The position numbers and the translations under genes are program-made. From positions 248,001-312,000 of the forward strand of contig NZ_CP104205.1 of NCBI RefSeq assembly GCF_025244665.1: a stretch of DNA of 64,000 bases, given 5' to 3'. This DNA comes from Maribacter litopenaei. GTDB lineage: Bacteria > Bacteroidota > Bacteroidia > Flavobacteriales > Flavobacteriaceae. The notes under the pieces are model-generated. The model was not told where the DNA came from, did not search any database, and saw nothing but the letters and a program-made list of their open reading frames with translations. Each line of letters opens with the position of its first letter. The first letter of the stretch is position 1. Shown here piece after piece: positions 49,988 through 58,871 of this stretch.

Positions 49988-50843
49988 TTGCTATCTTCTT
50001 GGTCAACGCAATGAACTCGGAAACAGAGAGCTGTTCCGGGCGTTGGTCAAATATAGCATCTTCTTTAAGATTATCTGAGAGTCCCAGTATTTTTAAACTG
50101 TTACGGATGGTTTTTCTCCGTTGGTTAAAGGCGGTTTTAACTACCGTAAACAACAATTTTTCATCGCAATCCAGTATGTATTCCTTTTTTCTGGTAAGGT
50201 TTAATACCCCGGATTGCACTTTTGGAGGCGGGTCAAACACCTGTGGGTGTACGGTAAATAGGTATTCTGCATCGTAAAAAGCTTGTGTTAATACCGAAAG
50301 GATGCCGTAGGTCTTACTACCTTCTTTGGCGCAAATCCGTTGGGCCACTTCTTTTTGAAACATACCCGAGAATTACGGAACTTGATGGCGCATTTCGAGC
50401 ATTTTAAAAACAATGCGGGTAGAAATATTGTATGGGAAGTTTCCGGTTATGGCAAAGGGTTCGTTACCAAACAGCACGTTCAAATCATATGTTAGAAAAT
50501 CTGCTTCCACTACCTTGAAGGAACCCTTGCCTTGTAGAACCTTGGGATGTTCTAAAGGAAAGCTGTGATTTAGGTAAATAATGGAGTCGGAATCCAAATC
50601 CATGGCGACCAAATCAATTTCCTTAGTCAAGAGATATTTCGTGAGAACCCCTGTTCCGGGACCTATTTCCAATACTTTTGTATAACCATTGAGGGATAAT
50701 GTCTCGGCAATTTTTTGCGCAATGCCTTCATCTTTTAAAAAGTGTTGCCCAAGATGTTTTTTTGCTTTTACAGGACTATTTTGTATGGTATCATTTCCAT
50801 TTTCATAACGCGACTTTTTATTTTTTCCCTTTCTCTTTCCCAT
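49974..50843 (-). CDS. rsmA: 16S rRNA (adenine1518/1519-N6)-dimethyltransferase, one in-frame TAA
   Basis: Dimethylates A1518 and A1519 in 16S r[22 protein letters not shown] and [15 protein letters not shown] are the SAM-binding opening; [12 protein letters not shown] carries the NxPY catalytic motif; [14 protein letters not shown] closes the catalytic domain. Codon 157 is TAA (50375-50373) in CCG-TAA-TTC, with the frame continuous on both sides; CCAGAA would read Pro-Glu and give 289 residues. The identical change is present in the serine hydrolase and thioredoxin-like genes. The C-terminal helical part overlaps mgtE. The N-terminal Lys-rich extension ([16 protein letters not shown]) is longer than usual. 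Confidence 0.9.
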
Positions 50844-50871
50844 TTCTACATTTTAAACGCATCCTAGAAAA

Positions 50872-51501
50872 CTACTTTGCCAAATATACCCAAGCCTTTT
50901 TTCCTGAACTTAAACTTACCTCAATTCTTTTGTAGGCATCCCCTTCATAAAAATCGGCTTTTTTTAATTCATCACTTGTCAATATATATACTTTCCCTTG
51001 AATTTTGTCCTGCGGGTTTTCCGTTGGCTCCAAAGTGGGGTACAGTCCCGCGACTTTAGTATTAGAGATTTTATAAGCATACAGGTTGTCATCATACCCT
51101 CCCAATACCCTAGAAAAAACACCTAGCTGCACTTCTTTTTCCTGTAAGGTGCCATACGTAAAAAGGTGATGGGTAGCGGTGTTTTTGTGCACAAAAAATT
51201 CATCGATCACTTCCAGTTCCGTCCTGAAGGAAATCAATTGGTCCGCAAATAGTTTTAATCCTTCCTTCCTTAATTTGGGAGCATTCTCCTCATAGTACGA
51301 TTCAAGAATCTCTTTGCTCGCTACGGTATATTGAACGGAATAGGTTTGCCCTGTGCCTTCTTCGGTCAATACTTTGGTCATTTTTGCACTTAGGAACTTA
51401 CCTGTGGCAAGTACCTCCGGAATATGGATGGTTTTCATCCAATGAAGCCATTCATCATGGGCTTTGTCCTCTATATTGCTGGTTACGTTGTAAATGTACA
51501 T
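50872..51501 (-). CDS. DUF4286 domain fused to a gamma-glutamylcyclotransferase-like domain
   Basis: A 209-residue fusion. Residues 1-100 (MYIYNVTSNIEDKAHDEWLH ... ISFRTELEVIDEFF) form a ferredoxin-like DUF4286 domain. Residues about 110-209 (HHLFTYGTLQEKEVQLGVFS, AYKISNTKVAGLYPTLEP, KGKVYILTSDELKKADFYEG) form a GGCT/AIG2-like beta-barrel with the YGTL substrate loop and a Glu at the cyclotransferase position. It may act on a gamma-glutamyl peptide or another amide, with DUF4286 for binding or oligomerisation. It lies 28 bp upstream of rsmA and 34 bp after the TPR gene on the same strand. The function of the fusion is not known to me. Confidence 0.8.
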   Translation of the reverse strand: MYIYNVTSNIEDKAHDEWLHWMKTIHIPEVLATGKFLSAKMTKVLTEEGTGQTYSVQYTVASKEILESYYEENAPKLRKEGLKLFADQLISFRTELEVIDEFFVHKNTATHHLFTYGTLQEKEVQLGVFSRVLGGYDDNLYAYKISNTKVAGLYPTLEPTENPQDKIQGKVYILTSDELKKADFYEGDAYKRIEVSLSSGKKAWVYLAK

Positions 51502-51535
51502 GGTATTTTTAAGGGTAATGAAGTGTAAGACAACA

Positions 51536-53322
51536 TCAATTAATGGCGTCGCCCCTTAGGATTCTAAAGTTTTTTCACGCTTGAGGGAAATAATAACTGT
51601 CCTGATAATCATAAATGATACGTTCATAATGTGCTTTCGCCTTTTCCTGGCTGGTCAAAAATAGTCCTATAGAGCTCCCCAAGGGCAAAGTGGGCGTCGT
51701 CCGCCAAGATTCCATTTCCGTAGAACTCAATGATTTTTTGATAATTGAATTCAGCGGCTTCGTATTTTTTTTGAGATTCTAGCAATTGCGCCTGTTTAAG
51801 GAGCGCTTCGTCCTCGATTTTCTCGCCCTTATGATTTTCTAGGATATCATTAAGACCTAGAATGGCCTCATCAGTTTTATTCTGATAGGCTAAAAAGTCG
51901 GCACGGGCATATTTTTTTAAGGCTGTTTGGGTAGAGTCCTCCAATGAATTATCTGAAATCAATAAACTTAACTGCATGGCATCGTTGGCAATGAGTTGGG
52001 ATGTGGAGCCCCTAAGGACTTTAAGTTGTGTTAGAGCCCAATCAAAATCACCTTTGTAAAAACTGGTTTCCGCTACTTTGTAACGTGCATCTTGCCCCAT
52101 GACATCGTTTTTCAATTTGTCCTGAACTTGGGAAAAGTAAATGAGCGCCTCGTTAAAGCGTTTATCATATACCAAAATATCTCCAAGTGCCAGTTTGATG
52201 TAGGCTTTGCTTCTTTCATTCAAAGGGAGTTCCAAACTATTTTTAAGCAGTTGAATGGCCGGATCAGGTTCGTCCTTTTTGAAGGTAAGAAAATTGGCAT
52301 AGGAAACCTGTAACTGTAACGTTTGGGTTTGATATCCATATTGGTCGATCAGGGTCTCGTATTGTTTCCGGATATTGTTCCATTGATTCTTATCGACCTC
52401 TTCTAAATCTATATCGATTAAATGCAACTGCGCATTCAATTGAACAATTGGATCTGCACTTTCGTCTTTAATATATTCAAAAACATCCTTTGCAACTTGG
52501 GTTTCTTTCTCTTCAAGGGCGGCTGCTCCCAAATTTTCCAGTCTTCCGGTGGAACTACCTTCCATACGTCTATATATGGCCTTTTCTTGTCTAAAAGCAC
52601 TTCCAAACTGTTTCTGTTTTACGAACAACCAGCTCAGCAATTCGTTCCATAGGACATCAGGATTTTTCCGGGCTTTTTGAAGTAGTATAGCCCTTAAAGT
52701 CCGGTTGTTGACATCTTCAGGGTCAGATGTGATAAAGTCATCTATACTTCTAAGAATATTGGATTTGGATGTTTTATTGTTCACCAAAAGCTCAAGGTAA
52801 GAGGCGTACATTTTTTCAATATCGCCCTGTTCCCCATAAATTCCGGCCAATTGATAATTATAGTCAAACGCAGGATTCAGTTCCATTGATTTTTGATAGG
52901 CCTCAATGGCTCTATTCAATAACGTGTATTTTTGGAATTGATATCCCAGGGCATATCCGTAATTTGGATTTACCTCGATAAAAGCCAAGGCTTGGTCATA
53001 ATATTCGTTGGCCCTCTCTCGGCATATCTTGGAGCGAATAGTTATAGCCCATTTCAATTAATAGGGTAGGATGGGGATTTCTTTGATTCAATTGATCAAG
53101 CAGATAGGCCTCAGCATCTGTATATCGTTCCAATTGTTGATAGCAGGCTATCAATCCTTGTAGGTAGTCTGTCCTTCTAGGGTTTTGTTTGGCCAATTTT
53201 TCGTAAAAAACGACAGCTTTTTCAAAATCCCCATCCGCAAAATACTGCTTGGCCAAAAAGTCCTCTTGGGCATTAATGGATATGGAGAAAAGTAGAAAAG
53301 TAAAAAACCCAAGAAACTTCAT
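51536..53322 (-). CDS. Exported TPR protein, two frameshifts and one in-frame stop
   Basis: Signal peptide MKFLGFFTFLLFSISINA, then at least a dozen TPR-like helix pairs, for example GDFEKAVVFYEKLAKQNPRR and AIEAYQKSMELNPAFDYNYQ. The flavobacterial protein is probably a periplasmic or outer-membrane scaffold. Frame breaks near 53018 (CCGAGAG) and 51647 (minus strand CCAGGAAA) disappear with CCAGA. A TGA at 51577-51575 (minus strand GCGTGAAAA) becomes Arg with GCCAGAAAA, after which the tail KNFRILRGDAIN runs to TGA at 51538. The repaired length is 594 residues. It is the first gene of a probable unit with the DUF4286 fusion, rsmA and mgtE. Confidence 0.82.
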
Positions 53323-53529
53323 ACTTGAAATTTATCAAATTTAAGCAAGTGCTTCCAAAGAATCTGTTAACTGAACCATAATTAGGTCGATACTACCCTT
53401 TTGAATATGGTTTCCCTAGCAAACCGTACAGATTTCGATACAGGTTATCATAAATTGTGTTGTAGGAATATTATTAATAATGTAGCTTTAGAAAAATGGA
53501 CAGACTATTGTCCATCAACCGTAATTTTG

Positions 53530-54837
53530 ATGGAAACAAGATTTTTAGGATCTAAAACAAAGCGTTTTTACTTTAACAACGGAGTTGAAGATGTTAGTTA
53601 TGTGGTGATTTATGGCGATGAACTCATGGTTGAACCACTAGAGGATAACATAGCGGATAGTTACAGAACTGCTATTTATAGAGGGCGCGAGGGAAAAATT
53701 GCATCCAATACCACGTTATTAAAAAAACGTAGTCTAGAATTTTATTTTTTGGATATTGGTCAAGGTGATGCATCCTTTACGGTAACCCCTGATAACATTA
53801 AAATTTTGGTGGACGGTGGATTAAAGGACAGGGCTTTGGGATTCCTTATTTGGAAGTATCGCTTAGATCAGCCAGATACCAGTGTGGTGATAGATCACTT
53901 GTTCTTGAGTCACGCAGATAACGATCATATTGATGGTTTGGCGCCACTGTTGGAGCATCCGAAAATCACGGTAAAACATATTTATCATAATGGTATAGGA
54001 CTCTATTCCGATGGACATAATACGGACTTGGGTACATTGGAAAATGATAGGTTAAAAACGATTCACGATTCGGTTCAGGATTTGGAAAATGAAAGCTTGA
54101 AGGATGATTTTAAGGAATGGATAGACGCGGTAATCAGTTGCGGTGCAAGCTATCAAAGAGTGGATGCTTCGGATGGATTTCTCCCTATTGGGGATGCTAG
54201 TATTCAATTGGAGATTTTAGGCCCAACCTTGGAAACGGACAATAGCTTGAAGTGGTTCGGGGGTAAATCCCATACCATTAATGGGCATTCCTTGATTTTC
54301 AGAATTGATTATGATCATGTCCGTACTTTTTTTTCAGGGGATTTAAATATTGAAGGTAGCGAGCATTTACTTGCCATACCTGGAAATACGCTTAAGGTGA
54401 ATGCCCATATTTTTAAAGCCCCACATCATGGAAGCCATGAGTTTTCTCAAGACTTACTTAATCATGTAAACCCAATGGTTACTGTAGTGTCTTCAGGGGA
54501 GACTCCGGATCATGGTCATCCCAGGGCCGTGTTTTTGGGAGGATTGGGCCTTGCAGGAAGGGGAAAAATGCCCCTTATCTTTTCTACGGAGCTTTCTGCC
54601 CTTTTTGTGGATGCAGGTGATGTTGAGGCCCAAATCCATTCAGATTCCACCGTGACTACCTTGGACGACCTCGATTTTTCGGACTCCTTGGCAAATACCG
54701 AAGCCCGTCAAAGATTCAAAAAGGTATTGCCGGGAATTATAAACGTTAGAACAGACGGTGAGCGTATTTATGCCTTCCGACGTGTTCAGATGGGCTATCA
54801 ATGGGAATCTTACGAATTAAAGTATAACGACCTTTAG
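53530..54837 (+). CDS. Soluble ComEC-like metallo-beta-lactamase-fold hydrolase
   Basis: A 435-residue protein. A beta-rich N-terminal region (METRFLGSKTKRFYFNNG to about 70) precedes a metallo-beta-lactamase domain that starts EFYFLDIGQGDASFTVTPDN, the same vGqGDa entry seen in the ComEC C-terminal domain. LSHADNDHIDGL is the metal motif, FSGDLN and APHHGSHEF complete the site. Unlike ComEC it has no competence membrane domain. The C-terminal 80 residues are not recognised. The TTG at 53401 would add 43 residues that look like untranslated DNA, so the ATG at 53530 was chosen. A nuclease or phosphodiesterase of unknown partner is likely. It stands alone, convergent with serS. Confidence 0.7.
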   Translation: METRFLGSKTKRFYFNNGVEDVSYVVIYGDELMVEPLEDNIADSYRTAIYRGREGKIASNTTLLKKRSLEFYFLDIGQGDASFTVTPDNIKILVDGGLKDRALGFLIWKYRLDQPDTSVVIDHLFLSHADNDHIDGLAPLLEHPKITVKHIYHNGIGLYSDGHNTDLGTLENDRLKTIHDSVQDLENESLKDDFKEWIDAVISCGASYQRVDASDGFLPIGDASIQLEILGPTLETDNSLKWFGGKSHTINGHSLIFRIDYDHVRTFFSGDLNIEGSEHLLAIPGNTLKVNAHIFKAPHHGSHEFSQDLLNHVNPMVTVVSSGETPDHGHPRAVFLGGLGLAGRGKMPLIFSTELSALFVDAGDVEAQIHSDSTVTTLDDLDFSDSLANTEARQRFKKVLPGIINVRTDGERIYAFRRVQMGYQWESYELKYNDL

Positions 54838-54850
54838 GGAGCTTAGTCGA

Positions 54851-56114
54851 TTAAATTAAATCCACAATAGGGTACCAATACTTCGGTATTTGAATACCTT
54901 TTTCGGTTTGATAGTTTTCCAATATGCCGGCCAATACCCTAGGAAGTGCCGAGAGAACTTCCATTCAAGGTGTGTGCTAGTTGACTTTTTCCATTACCAT
55001 CCTTGAATCTCAACTTCAGGCGATTTGCTTGATAGGTTTCAAAGTTGGATACGGAACTTATTTCCAACCAACGATCCTGTGCCGTAGAAAACACCTCAAA
55101 ATCATAGGTTAGGGCAGAAGTAAAACCTAAATCACCACCACACAATCGCAGGATACGATACGGTAATTTCAATTCCCTAAGAATAGATTTTACATGCTCC
55201 ACCATAGAATCCAAAGCCTTATAGGAATTATCTCGGGTGCTCCACATGAACTATTTCTACTTTGTCAAATTGATGAAGTCTATTAAGGCCGCGCACATGA
55301 GCACCATAGCTGCCTGCTTCCCTTCTAAAGCATGGGGTGTAACCAGTATATTTAATGGGGAAATCACTTTCTTGTAAAATGGTATCCCTAAAAATATTGG
55401 TCACGGGAACTTCGGCGGTGGGTATTAAATAAAGGTCGTCAGCAGTAACATGGTACATTTGCCCCTCCTTGTCCGGTAACTGTCCTGTTCCAAAACCGGA
55501 TGCCTCGTTCACTAAATGCGGCACCTGCATTTCTGTATACCCGGCGGCAGTATTTTTATCCAAGAAATAAGAAATCAAGGCCCGCTGAAGACGTGCTCCT
55601 TTGCCTTTATATACTGGAAATCCGGCCCCGGCAATCTTGACCCCGAGCTCAAAATCTATGATGTCATATTTTTTGGCAAGCTCCCAATGAGGTAAAGCAT
55701 CATCCACTAATTTGGGTATATCACCTTCTTTGAAAACTTCTTCATTGTCTTCCTCAGAATTGCCGGCTGGCACTAGTTGATTTGGCACATTTGGAATTTG
55801 ATACAAAAGCGATTGAAGTTCTTCTGATGTATTCGTAAGTTCATCCCCTAGTTTTTTGGATTCCTCCTTAAGTTCAGCAGTTTTTTCCTTGAGGATATTG
55901 GCTTCTTGGGCTTTGCCGATTTATAAAGCATCCCAATTTCCTTTGAAAGTTTGTTGGATTCTGCAAGAATAGTATCCAATCGTGTTTGGGTAGCCCGTCT
56001 TTTTTCATCCAAAAGCAGTGCCCCGTTCAACATGGATTCGGCATCAATGTTTCTTTTTTTAAGGGCTTCCAAAACTCTATCCTTTTCCTCTCTTATGACC
56101 TGTAACTGTAGCAT
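54851..56114 (-). CDS. serS: Seryl-tRNA synthetase, three frameshifts
   Basis: Charges tRNA-Ser and tRNA-Sec-type acceptors. The N-terminal coiled-coil arm (LQLQVIREEKDRVLEALKKR ... LAESNKLSKEIGMLYKSGKA) and class II motifs are seen: YTEMQVPHLVNEASGFGTGQ, CFRREAGSYGAHVRGLNRLH (motif 2) and a C-terminal GSSLALPRVLAGILENYQ (motif 3). Frame breaks near 55918 (GCCGAT), 55233 (CCCGAGATAATT) and 54951 (TCTCGGCA on the minus strand) are repaired by CCAGA/TCTGG to give 420 residues, close to the family length of 420-430. The gene is convergent with the ComEC-like gene by 13 bp and divergent from the VOC gene. Confidence 0.92.
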
Positions 56115-56192
56115 TGCTTCGTATAATTTGGCAGCAAATTTAAGGGAAAGTTCTCATTTAAAGGCATACTTTTAATTCCTAAAAGAACGTCT

Positions 56193-56573
56193 ATGGTTTT
56201 TGAACATTTTGCACTAAACGTAAGGGATATAGGACAAGTTGTAGATTGGTACTGTCAGAATTTGCACTTAACAATTGTAAGCGAACAAAAAACAGCACCC
56301 TATATGACCTTTTTGGCCGATAGCACAGGTAGGGTCGTTTTGGAGCTTTACAGCCGGGAGGATGCCGATATTAGGAATTTTGAATCAGAGCATCCTCTAA
56401 CCTTTCATGTTGCTTTTGTCTCGGAGGATGCTAAAAAAGACAGGAACCGTTTGGTGGCGCAAGGCGCTTCTTTATTTGAGGAAGTCCATAAGCCGGATGG
56501 TAGTCATTTGGTCATGTTAAGAGATCCTTGGGGAATGCCTTTGCAATTATGCCAAAGATATCAGAAATTCTAA
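56193..56573 (+). CDS. VOC family protein
   Basis: A 126-residue protein: HFALNVRDIGQVVDWYCQNL, PLTFHVAFVSEDAKKDRNRL and HLVMLRDPWGMPLQLCQRYQ outline the two VOC half-domains. It is divergent from serS and convergent with the HTTM gene, which it overlaps by 4 bases. The substrate is unknown; metal ligands resemble those of small lactoylglutathione-lyase relatives, but no paired gene supports a glyoxalase role. The frame is intact. Confidence 0.8.
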   Translation: MVFEHFALNVRDIGQVVDWYCQNLHLTIVSEQKTAPYMTFLADSTGRVVLELYSREDADIRNFESEHPLTFHVAFVSEDAKKDRNRLVAQGASLFEEVHKPDGSHLVMLRDPWGMPLQLCQRYQKF

Positions 56574-57889
56574 TTATCCAATTGGGATGGCAGGATCCAG
56601 TCACTGTGCTTGAACGGACGCCACGAAATATTGGCTAGGTCTACGGTTGGGTCTATAAAAGGTGACGGGGGTCGACCATTGATGCTCACTTTTGAGTTCA
56701 TTAAATATACGGATACTTCTTCTCCTTGATTTTCAAGGTCACGTTTTAGATATTGAGCGAATTGCCAAGTAAAATCAGGATAGGATAATACCTTTCTTCG
56801 CTGACCTACATTGAGATAATTTTTTAAATCTATAAAGACTTCTTTTCCGTTGTCACGAACAACTTTGAAACGGCCGGTTCCACTTCGTTCCCTTAACATC
56901 ATTCTCCAACTCATCCTGTGGCCTTCTTCCGTCCATAAAACATCGTCTTTTATAAAATAGTGTCTAACAGGTAGTAGTAGTTGTAAAAGAAAATAGATAT
57001 AAAAACAAATTAGGAATGGGTTTTTATAGCTAGGCACTAATGTTTTATGGAGGACAAGTGGCACTTTATTTTTGAAAAATAGTTTGCGGATCATTTCTGG
57101 CTCAAAGAAGAAAACGATAAAAGCCAGGGACAGATACGGGAATATACCAATCTGAAAAATGATAGAATTAAATAAATGAAAGAAGATAGAGGAGATAAAG
57201 GCCACTTTTCGGGTAGGTTTCCAAAGTAGGGAGGGTATTATAAAAAGGTCAAAAAGAATTCCAAAGGACCCAATAATTTTATGGATCCAAGGTTCTTGTA
57301 AAAGGTCTCCTACCAAGAAGTAATTGACCTTTGGCTTCATTAGTACGTCGATCATGCTGAAGTCCAACCAATCACCATACAATTTGGCGATGGAGGCATA
57401 GGTATATACGATAAACAATTGTAGTACAATAATCCATTTAACGTAGCCGTACATGGAGTTTTCCTTTTGAACCTTTCCCATTCGAACATCGAAGGAATAA
57501 TCCTTATGGGCAGGGAAGAGGCACATTAGGGAAGAGACAAGAACAAGTAAGTAATAGTGGTTATTGTAAGCAGATTTTTGCATGAGATAGCTCCCGATCC
57601 AAAGTAACGTAAAGGCTATAATCGAGAACCGATATCTAAAACCAAGGGCTATAAATATGCCCAATATTCCCATCAGCGAAAAGTAGAAATACATTTCTGG
57701 ATCGGTAAGAGTTTCTAGCCAAGCAAAATCAATAAAAGGGAAGGTGTACTGGGGTTCAACAATATTCCTTTTGACCCAGCCTGTGGCGATGGCGCCAAAA
57801 CATTCCAAGGAAACAAGAATACCAAAAAATATACGAAATATGATAAGTGGACTGTTGTCAATTCTTTGAAAAAACAACCTGTTGAGCAT
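56570..57889 (-). CDS. HTTM-domain (VKGC-like) membrane protein
   Basis: A 439-residue polytopic protein beginning MLNRLFFQRIDNSPLIIFRI. The HTTM domain of four or more helices is recognisable (FFGILVSLECFGAIATGWVK, GILGIFIALGFRYRFSIIAF, KWIIVLQLFIVYTYASIAKL), as in vitamin-K-dependent gamma-carboxylase and its bacterial relatives. A soluble tail follows (SWRMMLRERSGTGRFKVVRD). Bacterial HTTM proteins have no settled function. The start codon overlaps the ribF stop by one base (TAATG), so co-expression is likely. The frame is intact. Confidence 0.85.
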   Translation of the reverse strand: MLNRLFFQRIDNSPLIIFRIFFGILVSLECFGAIATGWVKRNIVEPQYTFPFIDFAWLETLTDPEMYFYFSLMGILGIFIALGFRYRFSIIAFTLLWIGSYLMQKSAYNNHYYLLVLVSSLMCLFPAHKDYSFDVRMGKVQKENSMYGYVKWIIVLQLFIVYTYASIAKLYGDWLDFSMIDVLMKPKVNYFLVGDLLQEPWIHKIIGSFGILFDLFIIPSLLWKPTRKVAFISSIFFHLFNSIIFQIGIFPYLSLAFIVFFFEPEMIRKLFFKNKVPLVLHKTLVPSYKNPFLICFYIYFLLQLLLPVRHYFIKDDVLWTEEGHRMSWRMMLRERSGTGRFKVVRDNGKEVFIDLKNYLNVGQRRKVLSYPDFTWQFAQYLKRDLENQGEEVSVYLMNSKVSINGRPPSPFIDPTVDLANISWRPFKHSDWILPSQLDN

Positions 57890-58818
57890 TATCTATTGGA
57901 TATATATTGAAGGGATTTCTTTTTGTCCCTTGCCAATTGTGTTTTAAGCCCTTCTAGCGAATCGAACTTCTGTTCATCCCTGAGTCGGGACAACAGTTCT
58001 ATTTGCAATTTTTTATCGTAAAGGTCGTCTTCAAAATCAAAAAAATGGACTTCAATGGTCTTGGAGGTGCCATTCACCGTTGGGTTGTAGCCAATATTCA
58101 TCATACCATACACGTCGTTGCCATGTATGCTGCTTTTTACGATGTAGGATCCATTTTTAGGAATTAGCTTATAGGACTCTTCTATGGTTACGTTCGCGGT
58201 TGGAAAATGGATTTTTCTTCCTAACCCCTTTCCTCTTTTAATTGTTCCGGTAAGCATATAGTCATAACCTAGATAGGAATTGGCGGTTTCAACATCTCCT
58301 TGTTCCAACGCCTTTCTGATTTTGGTAGAACTTACCGAAACTTCATCTATTTCCTGTGCAGGAATTTCCTCAACTGAGAAGTCCAACGTGTTTCCAAAGG
58401 CGATTAAATCAGTAATGTTGGCATTTCTATTTCTACCAAATCTATGGTCATAGCCAATGATGATTTTCTTGGATTTTAATTTATTAACTAAAAGGTCACG
58501 TACAAATTCCGTTGCGGAGAGACGCGAAAATTCCTTGGTAAATGGATGGATGACCAAAATATCCAAGCCCATTTTTTCTAGGATGGATTTTTTTTCGTCT
58601 ATCGTATTCAGAAGTTTTATATTGGCATCCTTTTGTAGTACCATGCGAGGATGCGGGAAGAAAGTAAGTACTGCTGATTTAAGATCGGAATTCTTGGCAT
58701 GATTTATGACTTTTTCCAGTATTTTACGATGACCTATGTGTACTCCGTCAAAGGTACCAATGGTAATGGCAACAGGGTGGTTTTCATCGTATTTGGAAAT
58801 GCTTTGAACTGTAATCAA
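57889..58818 (-). CDS. ribF: Bifunctional riboflavin kinase/FAD synthetase
   Basis: Converts riboflavin to FMN and FMN to FAD. The N-terminal nucleotidyltransferase domain has TIGTFDGVHIGHRKILE and IIIGYDHRFGRNRNANI; the C-terminal kinase domain has GTIKRGKGLGRKIHFPTANV and MNIGYNPTVNGTSKTIEVHF. No ATG precedes the conserved region in frame. A TTG at 58818 (LITVQSISKYDEN) gives 309 residues, matching the family, whereas extending to 58872 adds an unlikely leader that overlaps the divergent peptidase start. It is followed, with a one-base overlap, by the HTTM gene. The frame is intact. Confidence 0.9.
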   Translation of the reverse strand: MITVQSISKYDENHPVAITIGTFDGVHIGHRKILEKVINHAKNSDLKSAVLTFFPHPRMVLQKDANIKLLNTIDEKKSILEKMGLDILVIHPFTKEFSRLSATEFVRDLLVNKLKSKKIIIGYDHRFGRNRNANITDLIAFGNTLDFSVEEIPAQEIDEVSVSSTKIRKALEQGDVETANSYLGYDYMLTGTIKRGKGLGRKIHFPTANVTIEESYKLIPKNGSYIVKSSIHGNDVYGMMNIGYNPTVNGTSKTIEVHFFDFEDDLYDKKLQIELLSRLRDEQKFDSLEGLKTQLARDKKKSLQYISNR

Positions 58819-58871
58819 CTGTGTTAGAAAATAAAAAGAACTATATTTGATTTGGAGATAAAAGCCCCGCA

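Noticed and set aside
48839..50363. Programmed frameshifting or stop readthrough in rsmA and mgtE
   Set aside because: No slippery heptamer or downstream structure stands out, and the same kind of lesion recurs at one pentamer in dozens of unrelated genes.
53401..53529. Start of the ComEC-like protein at TTG 53401
   Set aside because: The 43 extra residues (two Cys in a row, low coding likeness) look like leader DNA; the ATG at 53530 begins recognisable sequence.
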